Below are positions 1 through 8,720 of a stretch of 64,000 nucleotides of DNA, piece after piece. Location of the stretch: contig JBFWNG010000002.1 of assembly GCA_050251195.1 (NCBI GenBank), forward strand, positions 1-64,000. The letters are read 5' to 3'. The notes under the pieces are model-generated. The model worked only from the letters and a program-made list of their open reading frames with translations, was not told where the DNA came from and ran no database searches. The position numbers and the translations under genes were made by a program. This DNA is from JBFWNG01 sp050251195 (GTDB lineage Bacteria; Bdellovibrionota_B; Oligoflexia; Oligoflexales; Oligoflexaceae). Within the stretch, counting starts at the first letter, position 1. Each line of letters starts with the position of its first letter.

Positions 1-1128
1 CAACGCCAGCGATAGTGGCGCCTGATTTAATGTTAGCGGCGACAGCTACACTCATGTCGGCAGCTTTAAAGCCCGCAACGGTGACGCAACCTACGTCTCC
101 GTCAGTCGAACAGTCGCTGTGCGATTCGAGAGTTGCAGTACCCACGGTGCCGGCAATCGTAATGCCTAATTTGATATTGGCTGCAACTGCTGCGGACATA
201 TCGGCGGATTTGAAAGCCGCGACCGTCACGCAACCTACGGATCCGTCGGCCGAACAATCGCTATGAGCTTCTTGCGCGACTGAACCTGCAACACCAGCGA
301 TAGTGGCGCCTGTTTTAATATTACCTGCAATTGCGACAGCCATGTCTGCTGATTTATATCCTGCTATGGTGACACAACCTACGGCACCGTCCGAATTGCA
401 GTCGCTATGGGATTCAACTGTTGCCGAGCCTGCGACTCCGGCAATTGTGATACCTGATTTGATATTGGCTGCAACTGCTGCTGACATATCGGCAGCTTTG
501 AAAGCCGCAATCGTCACACAACCTACGGCTCCATCGGTCGAACAATCGCTATGAGCTTCTTGCACGACTGAACCGGCAACGCCAGCGATAGTGGCGCCTG
601 ATTTAATATTGCCTGCGATTGTGATAGCCATGTCAGCGGATTTATATGCTGCTACGGTGATACAGCCTATAGCACCGTCGGATGAACAGTCACTGTGAGT
701 TTCTTGTACGATTGAACCAGCCACACCAGCGATAGTGACGCCTGTTTTAATATTCCCTGCAATTGCGACAGCCATATCAGCTGATTTATATCCTGCTACG
801 GTGACGCAACCTACGTCTCCGTCAGTCGAACAGTTGCTGTGCGATTCAAGTGCTGCCGAACCAACGATGCCGGCAATAGTCGCTCCAGATTTGATGTTGC
901 TTGCAATAGCTATTGACATGTCAGCAGCTTTGAAGGCCGAAACAGTGATACAACCGACATCTCCATCGGTGGCACAATCGCTGTGCGATTCCGGGTTCGA
1001 CGAACCTGCGACACCGGCTACCGTGACTCCAGACTTTATGTTATCCGCGGTCGCCAATACCATGTCAGCGGCTTTAAATTCCTCCGTCGTCAAACAACCA
1101 ACTTGGCCGTCTGTTTCGCATGTAGCGA
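1..1128 (-). repeat. Tandem 144-bp coding repeats (48 residues each)
   Basis: The motif encoding TIAGVAGS recurs near positions 9, 153, 297, 441, 585, 729, 873 and 1017, an exact 144-bp spacing. Several adjacent units alternate between two subtypes (ending SATxES or VxQEA), giving a partial 288-bp higher-order period. The opposite strand also stays open in stretches because of the biased codon pattern; those frames are shadows. The array continues past the left edge. Confidence 0.92.
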
Positions 1129-1609
1129 AATTACCTGAACAATCCTTTTTGCCTTCTACAATATTGGAATTTTTATCGTAAAACTTTTTTCCCTGACAAA
1201 AATCAGCGGCATCGCCCGTATAGGTGGGGTAATCGCTCATTTTTTCGTTCGAAAGAAAGAGCTCAAATGTTTGCTTTTTTTCCTGCAAATCAATCGAACC
1301 AGCAACTAATCCAGTGACCCCAAGGTCCGGGACAACGAAAGTCGCAAGGCTTTGATCCATGACATTGAGAATGAGGTCATGATCGTTTAGATTGATTTTG
1401 ACTTCTTTGGAAAAGCCGCCACCGACTACGATAACGACGTCGTTTGGCTTTGCATTGTTAGGTATAACGGACGTCACAAAAAAGGCGTCTTCAGCCGCCC
1501 CCGTTGGGGACGGTGTCGAATCAAACTGCACGCCTGCGTCGCAACCCTGCAAAAGGCCAAGGGTTGCGCTAACGAGTGCGATGATAGCTATGTGCCCCAA
1601 GTGAAACAA
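1..1609 (-). CDS. Tandem-repeat lipoprotein with IPT-like domain (3' end off window)
   Basis: The reading frame is open from 1609 to the left edge, so the C-terminus is missing. The best start is TTG at 1609-1607, five bases after AGGAG (1619-1615); another TTG lies at 1600. The N-terminus is a signal peptide ending in a lipobox (LLQG-C), so this is predicted to be a lipidated envelope protein. Next comes a stretch resembling an IPT/TIG immunoglobulin-like fold (PNNAKPNDVVIVVGGGF), then a short Cys-containing segment (DFCQGKKFYD), then seven full and one partial copies of a 48-residue repeat. Each repeat has two Cys (DCxxDGxxGC), then FKAAD, NIKSG and TIAGVAGS. The paired Cys suggest one disulfide per repeat and a rigid stalk or adhesin. 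That function is inference; I cannot name a family. It is divergent from the barrel gene at 1920. Confidence 0.85.
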   Translation of the reverse strand, partial: MFHLGHIAIIALVSATLGLLQGCDAGVQFDSTPSPTGAAEDAFFVTSVIPNNAKPNDVVIVVGGGFSKEVKINLNDHDLILNVMDQSLATFVVPDLGVTGLVAGSIDLQEKKQTFELFLSNEKMSDYPTYTGDAADFCQGKKFYDKNSNIVEGKKDCSGNFATCETDGQVGCLTTEEFKAADMVLATADNIKSGVTVAGVAGSSNPESHSDCATDGDVGCITVSAFKAADMSIAIASNIKSGATIAGIVGSAALESHSNCSTDGDVGCVTVAGYKSADMAVAIAGNIKTGVTIAGVAGSIVQETHSDCSSDGAIGCITVAAYKSADMAITIAGNIKSGATIAGVAGSVVQEAHSDCSTDGAVGCVTIAAFKAADMSAAVAANIKSGITIAGVAGSATVESHSDCNSDGAVGCVTIAGYKSADMAVAIAGNIKTGATIAGVAGSVAQEAHSDCSADGSVGCVTVAAFKSADMSAAVAANIKLGITIAGTVGTATLESHSDCSTDGDVGCVTVAGFKAADMSVAVAANIKSGATIAGV

Positions 1610-1919
1610 ACAAACTCCTGATGTGATCTGATCTTCATTAAAGAATCGGCAGCTATAAAGATATCTTGAGAAAAAATTAAAAAATGGCTTTTTTTATATA
1701 AAAACAGTAGGTTGTAGAGCCGCATGGAGCAAAATGTTTGAAAGAATTAGTGGTTTACGTGAAGATAATTAGCGAATTTGTTCCCCTCAATTGGGATGTG
1801 CGTGGACGGCAAGGAGTGACCACTGTGTGATAAAAAGACCCAAGTTGACGGAAAATAAAACATCATTTACTCTTAAGTAGCTATCATCAAAGACATTTTG
1901 GAGAAAAGGAAGGTTTTCT
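1610..1919. promoter_or_regulatory. Divergent intergenic region with a candidate promoter for the 1920 gene
   Basis: This 310-bp spacer is AT-rich near the repeat-lipoprotein start. A candidate sigma-70-type promoter for the plus strand is TTGACG at 1845-1850 and TACTCT at 1868-1873, with a 17-bp spacer; the -10 is weak. The ribosome-binding site of the 1920 gene (AAGGAAGG) lies just before its ATG. I see no small gene or RNA here. Confidence 0.4.
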
Positions 1920-2672
1920 ATGCGCGTATTGATTGCTGGGTCCATTATGGTTGCCCTGCTGGCGACTCCTGTCTATGCGGCTGATGCTGCCAAGGTGGAT
2001 TTGACCGTGGAGGGAATAAGCTACGAACAAATTACGACAAAGATAAAGTTTGACGAAGGGGAAACCGTAACGGAGTCGGCCTCCACGACGAACACTTCCC
2101 CTTATGGATTTACGCTGGCGCTTATGGTCAATAACATGGTCGCCCGATACCAAACTGGTATTGAAGACGATGACCGCATCGGGGCGCTTGGTCTTGGATA
2201 CCACATTTTGGAGCACTTGGAGCTCGGTCTTCGCCTTGAGGTGCAGAACGTAAAATCGGAAGACGAAGATAAAGATATTTCCACAGATCAGAGCGCTTAT
2301 GGCCCCTACGTGCGCGTTGAAATCCCCCTCTCGTCGAAGCTCGCGATTGAGTTGGAATCGACGCTAGGCATGGTATCCGAAAAGGGGAACACCAAGACCT
2401 ACATCGAACCGGACGAAGCATTGGAACTTCGCGAACTCTTCCAAAATGTGTCTGAAACCTCTAGCGGCATGAGCTACGGGCTTGGCTTCACATTTATTTG
2501 TCAGATGGCTAGCAACATTTTCTTGGAGAGCGCTATCGAGTATTCAATGGAGAATCTCAAGACCGAGGAAGTTGATCATGGCATCGACGGAGAGCCGGAT
2601 ATAAAAGTAAAGTCAAAAGCAAATGCCAGTACCTTGAAAGTCGTCCCCCTTTCTTTCCGCGTCAGCATTTAA
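1920..2672 (+). CDS. Outer-membrane beta-barrel protein
   Basis: A 250-residue protein with a clear Sec signal peptide (cleavage after PVYA, near residue 20). The mature part has alternating amphipathic strands with Gly and aromatic girdle residues, for example SYGLGFTFI and SAYGPYVRVEIPL, and ends in LSFRVSI, a C-terminal strand typical of outer-membrane barrels. Eight or so strands would fit the length, as in OmpW/OmpX-size proteins. Acidic loops (SEDEDKDIS) would face outside. The start is ATG after AAGGAAGG. It is divergent from the repeat lipoprotein. A second protein of the same general kind begins at 63540. The substrate or role is unknown. Confidence 0.7.
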   Translation: MRVLIAGSIMVALLATPVYAADAAKVDLTVEGISYEQITTKIKFDEGETVTESASTTNTSPYGFTLALMVNNMVARYQTGIEDDDRIGALGLGYHILEHLELGLRLEVQNVKSEDEDKDISTDQSAYGPYVRVEIPLSSKLAIELESTLGMVSEKGNTKTYIEPDEALELRELFQNVSETSSGMSYGLGFTFICQMASNIFLESAIEYSMENLKTEEVDHGIDGEPDIKVKSKANASTLKVVPLSFRVSI

Positions 2673-2678
2673 TTTGCA

Positions 2679-2704
2679 GAAGCCGTACCCTGAGATGCGG
2701 CTTC
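2679..2704 (+). terminator. Hairpin after barrel gene
   Basis: A perfect 7-bp stem (GAAGCCG / CGGCTTC) with a 12-base loop starts seven bases after the stop of the barrel gene. There is no strong T run, so it may be a processing or weak terminator hairpin rather than a classical intrinsic terminator. Confidence 0.35.
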
Positions 2705-2825
2705 CCATAACCTCTTTGCGTACTCCACAACCTCGTATGTTGAATTAAACCTTCTTCCAGTTTTGTCCCCATCGCCAATGTATCTTATAATGTTCGAAGA
2801 ACATTTATCGAATTGAGGTCGTCGG

Positions 2826-4172
2826 GTGCGTCACAATAACTGGCCAGCGAAGGTTGCGTGTTTGGCGATCCTTCTATTCGCAAATTGTTCGCAGCCACAC
2901 TCCTCCGAGCTGGCGAGTTCGCCCCAATCACGACGTCTTTTGGGATTGCCCATCGAATATCAGGCGGCGACTGTTTCCGAAAAAGACCTAAAACGAATAA
3001 AAGACTCGATAAGGGAACGGCGTCTTTTCGGTTGGAGCGTTGTCGCAAAGGTCTTGTCCTCTATTTCCGTCGACCAAAAATGGCAAGTGCCCGCATGGAC
3101 GTCTTGGTATGGTCGCGACGATTTTAGGCGAATTTTTGACAAGCTTTTTTTTGATCTGGGTAAAGAAGGCCGGACCACGCTTCGTCCGTTTCAATTAGCG
3201 CAAATTGAAGAGGGAGAAAGATGGAACACCAACGCGATAAGCGAGGTTTGGTCGGAGGCGGACTATCAAAGCTGGAGATCCTCCATCGAAAACGCAGGGC
3301 AGGTCCGGGGACTTTCGGGTTTGCAGCGTGTTTACTTTGACCGCCCCGTTTTGCAGCACGTCGCGCGCAATTATCCCCTTATTCACAAGTGCCGGCAGCA
3401 CGCGAGCCTTGCCAACCGCAGCGAATGTTTTGACGCCGAGTTTCCTTCCAATGCCGCAATCGTAAAGACCGCCTGGCTTAGGGACGATTCCCAGTCATCT
3501 CTGCCAGTCTACGCAACGGATGCACGAGGCATGGAGCGCAATTTCGAAGCCCAGCGCTGGGTTGAGGAACCGACGACACTAAGGCCAGGGGACGACAACA
3601 TCTTCATTGCGCAGCCTTCCAACAATTCCCCTGGGCACAACAAATACTGGATGCCGGCCATGCACATCATGGTGAAAGACTTGCCGGATTGGGCATGGAT
3701 TACCATTTGGTGGTCTGACCAACCCGACGGTGATTTTGGCGAAGACAGGCCGGACTTCATACGCCGGCTTGGAGGGCCTTGGTCAAACTACAAAATGTGC
3801 ATCGCGGTGGATTACTCAGACCTCGCCGACGTAGCGGAAATAGAAGCGGATTACCCGACGTTGGCGGCGTCACTAACTGTGGTTAAGAATCATACGGCTC
3901 CATATTCCTGGTGTAGCAATCCCTATATTGAGCGAGGTTCCAAGAACCACCAGACCAACTGCATCGGATGCCATCAGCACGGCGGAACATCGGTCCGGCC
4001 GGACGACGTTCTCAAAGACGAGCACAATTTTCCTAACGGCGGTCGCAGTCGCAGCCGCGATACGTTTCCGGCAGATTATTTGTGGTCTCTTGGCGTGGGA
4101 GAGGTTGGCTTTGCCAACTTTATCGAAGATACTATTAAGGACTACAAAAATCACGACAATCGTTTGGAGTAG
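2826..4172 (+). CDS. Secreted c-type heme lipoprotein
   Basis: A 448-residue protein starting at GTG. The N-terminus is a lipoprotein signal (LLFAN-C, Cys at about residue 20). One canonical c-heme attachment site, CIGCH, is at residues 379-383, preceded by a conserved-looking SWCSNPYIE segment. The middle is rich in Trp (DWAWITIWWS). One heme motif in a 448-residue chain means the rest must form a large non-cytochrome fold. It stops two bases before the next gene, which also has one CxxCH, so the two are almost certainly translated together and may form a periplasmic or surface heme complex. I do not recognise a named family. An electron-transfer or oxygenase role is possible but not shown. 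Confidence 0.7.
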   Translation: MRHNNWPAKVACLAILLFANCSQPHSSELASSPQSRRLLGLPIEYQAATVSEKDLKRIKDSIRERRLFGWSVVAKVLSSISVDQKWQVPAWTSWYGRDDFRRIFDKLFFDLGKEGRTTLRPFQLAQIEEGERWNTNAISEVWSEADYQSWRSSIENAGQVRGLSGLQRVYFDRPVLQHVARNYPLIHKCRQHASLANRSECFDAEFPSNAAIVKTAWLRDDSQSSLPVYATDARGMERNFEAQRWVEEPTTLRPGDDNIFIAQPSNNSPGHNKYWMPAMHIMVKDLPDWAWITIWWSDQPDGDFGEDRPDFIRRLGGPWSNYKMCIAVDYSDLADVAEIEADYPTLAASLTVVKNHTAPYSWCSNPYIERGSKNHQTNCIGCHQHGGTSVRPDDVLKDEHNFPNGGRSRSRDTFPADYLWSLGVGEVGFANFIEDTIKDYKNHDNRLE

Positions 4173-4174
4173 GT

Positions 4175-6040
4175 ATGAGAATCCGGGAGAGAAGTGGGAA
4201 TTTTCTTTGGTTGGTGTTGTGTGGACTGCTCCTTGGTCCAAACCTATATGCGAGAGATGTGCAAGAGGATGATTTCGAGCTTGCGAAGCGTGCATTGGGC
4301 ATAATTGGCGTCGATTTAGCGAACGTTCCCAATCGCAGAAGCTGTAGCGAGTGCCATGAGATTGATATCTTCAACGTGAGAGAGTGGATTAATAAATCCG
4401 CCAATCTCATGCGCATTTGTTTTTTTGGAGGAGAGAGACTGCCGTTATCAGACCTATCGGATGCCGCGACGAAAATCAATTGCATGAGAAAGGACCGCAA
4501 AGATCCCAATTCTGATTTCAGTCCTGGCAAAATGGGATTCCAAGCGGCGTTTGCCCACACCGATTTTTATAAAGGTTTCTTTAAGCAGGCCTACCCTACG
4601 GATTGGGAGGGAAAATATGCGCAGTTTCGCGAACAGGCTGGTATGCCGAAAAATCGCGAACCGCTTTCTTTGGAAGATGCGGAGGTTTTGAAGAGCTGGG
4701 TGGACAAGGGCGGACCCTATCTTGAGAAGCTTCTCGCTAACCCGCAACCCGCTCCTTCGACCTGTACGCCGTTTGTGGACAACGCGCTTTTCAATCATTT
4801 GGACGAAATGCGACGTTATGGTTGGGAAACAAGAAATAAGGCGGAAAGACTTCGAATGTTTGGATGTGGGCCTAATGAGGAAAAAACGCAATGCTTCAGG
4901 CAAATCGATGAGAAAGGAAACGCCATTTTCGTGGAGCCGAAAAACACGACGTTCGGAAAGGATTGGACGAATGACTTTCCTCAAGGAACTATGCATATAT
5001 TGCGAGAACTCCCTTTGCGGACTCGATACTGGATGCGTTCTTCCCCAGACGGTAGATTTGTGAGCAACGGCGGATCGTGGGTGACCGATCTGCAAACCGT
5101 TCTCAATGGTCAGCCCGATCGGGACATCAAGGTTATGGCGCAGTACGACCCGGAATTTTTTCCCGACAATAGCGGCTTCATGTTTCAAGATACGGGAATG
5201 AGTCGCGATGAAACGGCATTCTGTTCTCGAGATATTCTCGCCGACGAATCCGTGACAGCCATCGACTTTACGGATCAAAGATGTAATAGCGTTGAAGGCG
5301 GGGAGGTCGGACTATACCAGGCCGTTGGTGCGGATCTTGGGTCGGGGGATTACCTTGCCGTTTTTGGCGACTTTGCGTCTAATTCAGGGAACTCGATCGA
5401 CCCGAGCGAGGACCCCTCCTGGTCTGAGAACAGTTATCTTCATATGGTAACGCTGGTAAACGACGGAACGGTATACAAACCGAGGGAAAAGGTGCTTAAG
5501 TGGACGCCTTACGAGGGCGATTGGAACGTATCACCCTCGACGCGAATGCTTATAAGTCGAGTCGCCGGCGTTCAAAATGGTCAACGTGTCCAGTTGGGGT
5601 ACAACGTTCATCTAGCCAAACCGTTTGAGGTTAAGGGACGCATCGATTATCGAGTTGAAAAAGTTGGAACATTCTGCCAAAACGGCGGCAAGGGTAAGTC
5701 GTCCTTTGACGAAAGAATGTTCGCTTTCTTTCATTATGTAGGCCCAGCCGACTTTAAGGAAATGGGATTCTCAAGTGCAACTGACCCAAAGTTCAAGAGT
5801 CTCATCGGTAGTTCTAATATATATGTTCATGATCTTTTGACCGGCGTTACGAAACGTGTAACCCGCATGGGTCCAAATCAACAGGCATTGTTTCCTCACT
5901 TCAGATCGGACGGCTGGATGTATTTCCAAATGTGGGACAGCAAACTCAACAAACGTTATATAGTAGCATCAGACGCGAGCATTGAATTGGAACAGTCGAA
6001 ATTAAAGCAACACTTGCAGGATTCGAGAGAAACCTTGTAG
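4175..6040 (+). CDS. Secreted c-type heme protein with TolB-like propeller repeats
   Basis: A 621-residue protein with a signal peptide (cleavage near NLYA, residue 26). A single CxxCH heme motif (CSECH) is at residues 57-61. Downstream segments resemble blades of a TolB/WD-type beta-propeller: SPDGRFVSNGG, PDNSGFMFQD and LFPHFRSDGWMYFQ. The layout, an N-terminal heme segment followed by a propeller, recalls cytochrome cd1-type architecture, but no second cofactor site can be assigned. It is preceded by GGAGTAGGT and follows the other heme gene by two bases. Exact function unknown; redox chemistry in the periplasm is an inference from the heme motif and signal peptide. Confidence 0.7.
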   Translation: MRIRERSGNFLWLVLCGLLLGPNLYARDVQEDDFELAKRALGIIGVDLANVPNRRSCSECHEIDIFNVREWINKSANLMRICFFGGERLPLSDLSDAATKINCMRKDRKDPNSDFSPGKMGFQAAFAHTDFYKGFFKQAYPTDWEGKYAQFREQAGMPKNREPLSLEDAEVLKSWVDKGGPYLEKLLANPQPAPSTCTPFVDNALFNHLDEMRRYGWETRNKAERLRMFGCGPNEEKTQCFRQIDEKGNAIFVEPKNTTFGKDWTNDFPQGTMHILRELPLRTRYWMRSSPDGRFVSNGGSWVTDLQTVLNGQPDRDIKVMAQYDPEFFPDNSGFMFQDTGMSRDETAFCSRDILADESVTAIDFTDQRCNSVEGGEVGLYQAVGADLGSGDYLAVFGDFASNSGNSIDPSEDPSWSENSYLHMVTLVNDGTVYKPREKVLKWTPYEGDWNVSPSTRMLISRVAGVQNGQRVQLGYNVHLAKPFEVKGRIDYRVEKVGTFCQNGGKGKSSFDERMFAFFHYVGPADFKEMGFSSATDPKFKSLIGSSNIYVHDLLTGVTKRVTRMGPNQQALFPHFRSDGWMYFQMWDSKLNKRYIVASDASIELEQSKLKQHLQDSRETL

Positions 6041-6061
6041 TTTGAAAAGGATGGAGGCTGG

Positions 6062-6418
6062 ATGGAAAAGCGCCAGAGCGTCAGACGAGTTCTCACCGGA
6101 TACGTGCCAGGGAGTTTCTACGACTCCCAAGGAGCACCGTTGGAATACGTTCTGTACGACGTTTCTGAGAAGGGATTGGGAGTTTTTTTTGACCCAGGCC
6201 CCGATGAAGGCGACACCGTGTTACTAAAACTCAAACGCAACAAACCCGGTGATTTTGAGTTTACCGTTCAATGGATCGTCAAAGATATTGGGTTGGAAGC
6301 TTTCCCAGAAATGCAAAATATGAGACGTTGCGGTTTGCTTCTTACTACTCCTAAAGTAGGCAATGTGGATTTGGTGCAAATATTCATCGGTCTCGACGGT
6401 GTAGTCGTGAAGTCATGA
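6062..6418 (+). CDS. PilZ domain protein (c-di-GMP binding)
   Basis: A 118-residue single-domain protein. The two signature PilZ motifs are visible: RQSVR (RxxxR, residues 4-8) and DVSEKG (DxSxxG, residues 33-38). Known PilZ domains bind cyclic di-GMP and transmit the signal to a partner, often in motility or exopolysaccharide control. The start ATG at 6062 follows GGAGG at 6053-6057. It begins 21 bases after the heme-propeller gene and ends 10 bases before elbB, so it may be co-transcribed with both, although a functional link is not obvious. Partner unknown. Confidence 0.85.
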   Translation: MEKRQSVRRVLTGYVPGSFYDSQGAPLEYVLYDVSEKGLGVFFDPGPDEGDTVLLKLKRNKPGDFEFTVQWIVKDIGLEAFPEMQNMRRCGLLLTTPKVGNVDLVQIFIGLDGVVVKS

Positions 6419-6428
6419 GGAGAAGGGA

Positions 6429-7073
6429 ATGAAAAAATTTGCAGTTGTTCTCTCTGGATGCGGCCATCAGGACGGATCCGAAATTACGGAATCGGTTAGC
6501 ACCCTCATTGCCTTGTCGCAAAAGGGGTATGAATACGAGTGCTTTGCCCCTGACATCGAGGTTGAAGTGATAAACCACGTTACTGGGAAGCCGTCCGGCA
6601 AGCGAGGAATTCTTGCGGAGTCAGCGCGGATAGCGCGCGGCAACATTCGCCCCGTTTCGGAATTGAAAGCAGCGAACTTTTCAGGCGTTATTTTCCCAGG
6701 GGGTTACGGAGCGGCCGTTAAACTGTCGACGTGGGGAAACCATGGAGCTGGCTGTACCGTGTTGCCCGAGATCAAATTCATCATTGAGGATTTTTACAAT
6801 GCGAAGAAGGCCATTGGTGCGATGTGCATCGCACCAACGCTCGTCGCCAAAGTTTTGGGATCGAAAAAGGTCAAGGTAACCATTGGCGAGGATAAGGAAA
6901 CGGCGCAAGAGATCGAAAAAACCGGCGCGCGCCACGAAGTTTGCGCGGTGGATTCTTGTGTTGTTGACGTCGCGAACAAGGTCGTTACAACGCCAGCCTA
7001 CATGTACGACGCGAAGCCGCATCAGGTTTTCGCAGGCATTAGCGCGCTTGTGAACTCGTTAGGCAGTTTGTAA
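6429..7073 (+). CDS. elbB: Isoprenoid biosynthesis glyoxalase ElbB
   Basis: A 214-residue protein of the DJ-1/PfpI (class I glutamine amidotransferase-like) superfamily. It opens with KKFAVVLSGCGHQDGSEI, has the FPGGYGAA turn near residue 80, and the nucleophile elbow AMCIAP, all typical of ElbB. Family members have weak glyoxalase activity and were linked to isoprenoid production; the physiological role is uncertain. Length matches the family. ATG follows GGAGAAGGGA. It is convergent with the regulator on the other strand, with only two bases between the stops. Confidence 0.92.
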   Translation: MKKFAVVLSGCGHQDGSEITESVSTLIALSQKGYEYECFAPDIEVEVINHVTGKPSGKRGILAESARIARGNIRPVSELKAANFSGVIFPGGYGAAVKLSTWGNHGAGCTVLPEIKFIIEDFYNAKKAIGAMCIAPTLVAKVLGSKKVKVTIGEDKETAQEIEKTGARHEVCAVDSCVVDVANKVVTTPAYMYDAKPHQVFAGISALVNSLGSL

Positions 7074-7075
7074 GT

Positions 7076-8542
7076 TTAAGATTCGTAGTTATCGATAGCA
7101 TCTTGCAGAGATTGAGCTTTCCGCTGCTCGGTAATAACGCTCGGCGGAGCAACCCGCTCGGCGCAATTTTCAACTGTGCACATCTCGCAAAACGTTGACA
7201 CAACCCTTCGCGGGATTTTTGGATCGTCCCAAAACTTGATTTTTTCCTTTAGCTTGTCACTTATTTTAATGCCGATCGTGACGCTTTCCTTCATGTCTTC
7301 GTTCAGGTTGAGGTCGTAGGCAATCGAAAAGCAAAGATACTCGCTCTCAGTGTTATGAAATTGAGATCGTTGCACTCCCACCATGAATTTCTGGCCTTTT
7401 TCAACCAATGTCTTGAGAACAGACGTTGCTATCCATCGGCGACAATAGTGATCCTCGCTTTGGAGGCGATGCGGCGTGTGAAGGTCGGAAATGTGGAGTT
7501 CGCGAATAACTTTGTAACTCTTCTCCGAAACCTTGTAATTAAAGCGAAAGTAGAAGAGCTGATCTAAGTCAAAGAAATGAGGAAGCACTTGGCTAAATCG
7601 GTGGACAAAGTTCCTTCGAATGCCTGGAAATTTGTTTATCCAATCGCTAAATTTTTTCGCATCCCATATGTCTTGCGCGAAAAAGTCCTTAACTTCTTCA
7701 ACGAACGAATCTCTTTCAATCAAGAGAGCGCTTGCAAAATAAGACGCCAAGAAGTGATTGTGCAGAACCTCGTACGAATCGATTCCCTGAGGAAGTGAGG
7801 AAAGAAAGCGGTTGTTTAGTTCAAGCCAGCTATAGCCAAGTTCGCGTGCAAGAAGATAGGTTTTTTGTCGCGTTCCGATTTTTGTATTGATAAAAAGCTT
7901 TTTGGCCTTTTCTGCTTTCAAGAAGTAAAAAACCTTGCCCAGATCAGGGTTGACGGCGCCAAAATCCTCTTCTTTGATTTGGTATTGGTAATGTTCCTCG
8001 AGTATGCGGACGCAGCTTTCTTTGTCGTTCTGAAAATCGAATTTTTGTCGAAATGCTTTCGCTTGTTCTTCAATATCGGGAAAATAGTTGTTGTGTATGT
8101 GGAGATAGGCTCTGAGCGTCGCCGAAAAAACGTCGTCAACTTTGATGTTAAAGTTTCTCGCAAGTTCGAGGACGGTTCCCACAAGCGCGCTGAACCTTTG
8201 CGGTTCGTACGACATGATTTCAAACAGCGCCTGTCCTGAAATGCCAAAAACTTCTAAGGGAAGCTCTTTCAGCAAATTGTTTTCGAGTAAGGCCGAGAGA
8301 GGCTGGAGTTCGCTATCTAACTTGACCGACGTAAGATCGTCGTATTTGATGTTAAGCGCTTGGGTGAGCGAGAGGATCTTATCCGACTTCGGGTATTTTT
8401 TGCCTTTTTCGATCTCGTTAATATAAGAAGGCGACAGTCCCGTTAAACTCGCAAGTTCCTTTAAGGACATCTGTTTTTCTTTACGGGTGGACCTCAGCTT
8501 CAGTCCGAAAATATAGCGAAGTCCCTCATGGTCTAGTAACAC
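7076..8542 (-). CDS. RamB/ScfR-like XRE regulator (COG3800 type)
   Basis: A 488-residue transcription factor. Residues about 10-65 are an XRE helix-turn-helix (LKELASLTGLSPSYINEIEKG). The middle matches the ImmA/IrrE-like segment of the RamB/ScfR family, but the metalloprotease HExxH is replaced by RELGY, so it is not expected to be a peptidase. The C-terminus has the family's Cys-rich end (FCEMCTVENCAERVAPP). Family members control short-chain fatty acid, acetate or glyoxylate metabolism. Start GTG follows AGGAG by six bases. It is divergent from amt, with shared upstream repeats that are probably its operator, so control of amt/gltDB and autoregulation are likely inferences. Confidence 0.85.
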   Translation of the reverse strand: MLLDHEGLRYIFGLKLRSTRKEKQMSLKELASLTGLSPSYINEIEKGKKYPKSDKILSLTQALNIKYDDLTSVKLDSELQPLSALLENNLLKELPLEVFGISGQALFEIMSYEPQRFSALVGTVLELARNFNIKVDDVFSATLRAYLHIHNNYFPDIEEQAKAFRQKFDFQNDKESCVRILEEHYQYQIKEEDFGAVNPDLGKVFYFLKAEKAKKLFINTKIGTRQKTYLLARELGYSWLELNNRFLSSLPQGIDSYEVLHNHFLASYFASALLIERDSFVEEVKDFFAQDIWDAKKFSDWINKFPGIRRNFVHRFSQVLPHFFDLDQLFYFRFNYKVSEKSYKVIRELHISDLHTPHRLQSEDHYCRRWIATSVLKTLVEKGQKFMVGVQRSQFHNTESEYLCFSIAYDLNLNEDMKESVTIGIKISDKLKEKIKFWDDPKIPRRVVSTFCEMCTVENCAERVAPPSVITEQRKAQSLQDAIDNYES

Positions 8543-8566
8543 CTAACTCTCCTATTGTAGGCCAAC

Positions 8567-8595
8567 CTTATAGGCTATTCCTTTTCCCTTTTCAA
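8567..8595 (-). promoter_or_regulatory. Promoter of the XRE regulator
   Basis: On the minus strand there is TTGAAA (8595-8590), a 17-bp spacer, and TATAAG (8572-8567), a good sigma-70-type promoter about 25 bases before the GTG start of the regulator. Confidence 0.6.
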
Positions 8596-8613
8596 GGAAG
8601 TTTGCCCACAAAA

Positions 8614-8655
8614 AATTCGCTTTAAGCGAAAATTCGCTTGAAAAGGAAATTCGCT
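8614..8655. promoter_or_regulatory. Phased operator: three AATTCGCT repeats
   Basis: AATTCGCT occurs at 8614, 8631 and 8648, exactly 17 bp apart. The first copy is also half of a perfect palindrome with 7-bp arms around one T (8616-8630). The sites lie between the divergent -35 boxes of the regulator and amt, and the last one falls inside the putative amt promoter spacer. Binding by the XRE regulator is inferred from position. Confidence 0.6.
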
Positions 8656-8666
8656 ACCTGTACCGT
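8638..8666 (+). promoter_or_regulatory. Candidate amt promoter
   Basis: TTGAAA (8638-8643), a 17-bp spacer and TACCGT (8661-8666), a weak -10. The third AATTCGCT lies in the spacer, which would suit repression. The -35 regions of this and the divergent promoter form an inverted repeat (CTTGAAAAGG / CCTTTTCAAG). Confidence 0.45.
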
Positions 8667-8720
8667 AAAGTTGGATCAAGTTTTGAATTAGGTTTTTTCA
8701 AAGTTTTACTGGAGGAAGAA

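Noticed and set aside
1..1128. CRISPR-like direct repeats
   Set aside because: The 144-bp units are contiguous with no unique spacers and are coding in one frame.
15..1181. Plus-strand open frames of 83, 83 and 148 residues
   Set aside because: They are antisense shadows of the repeat lipoprotein; their periodic sequence comes from the repeat and they have no ribosome-binding sites.
7076..8542. Plus-strand frames such as 7865-8239
   Set aside because: Antisense to the well-supported XRE regulator and without ribosome-binding sites or protein-like composition.
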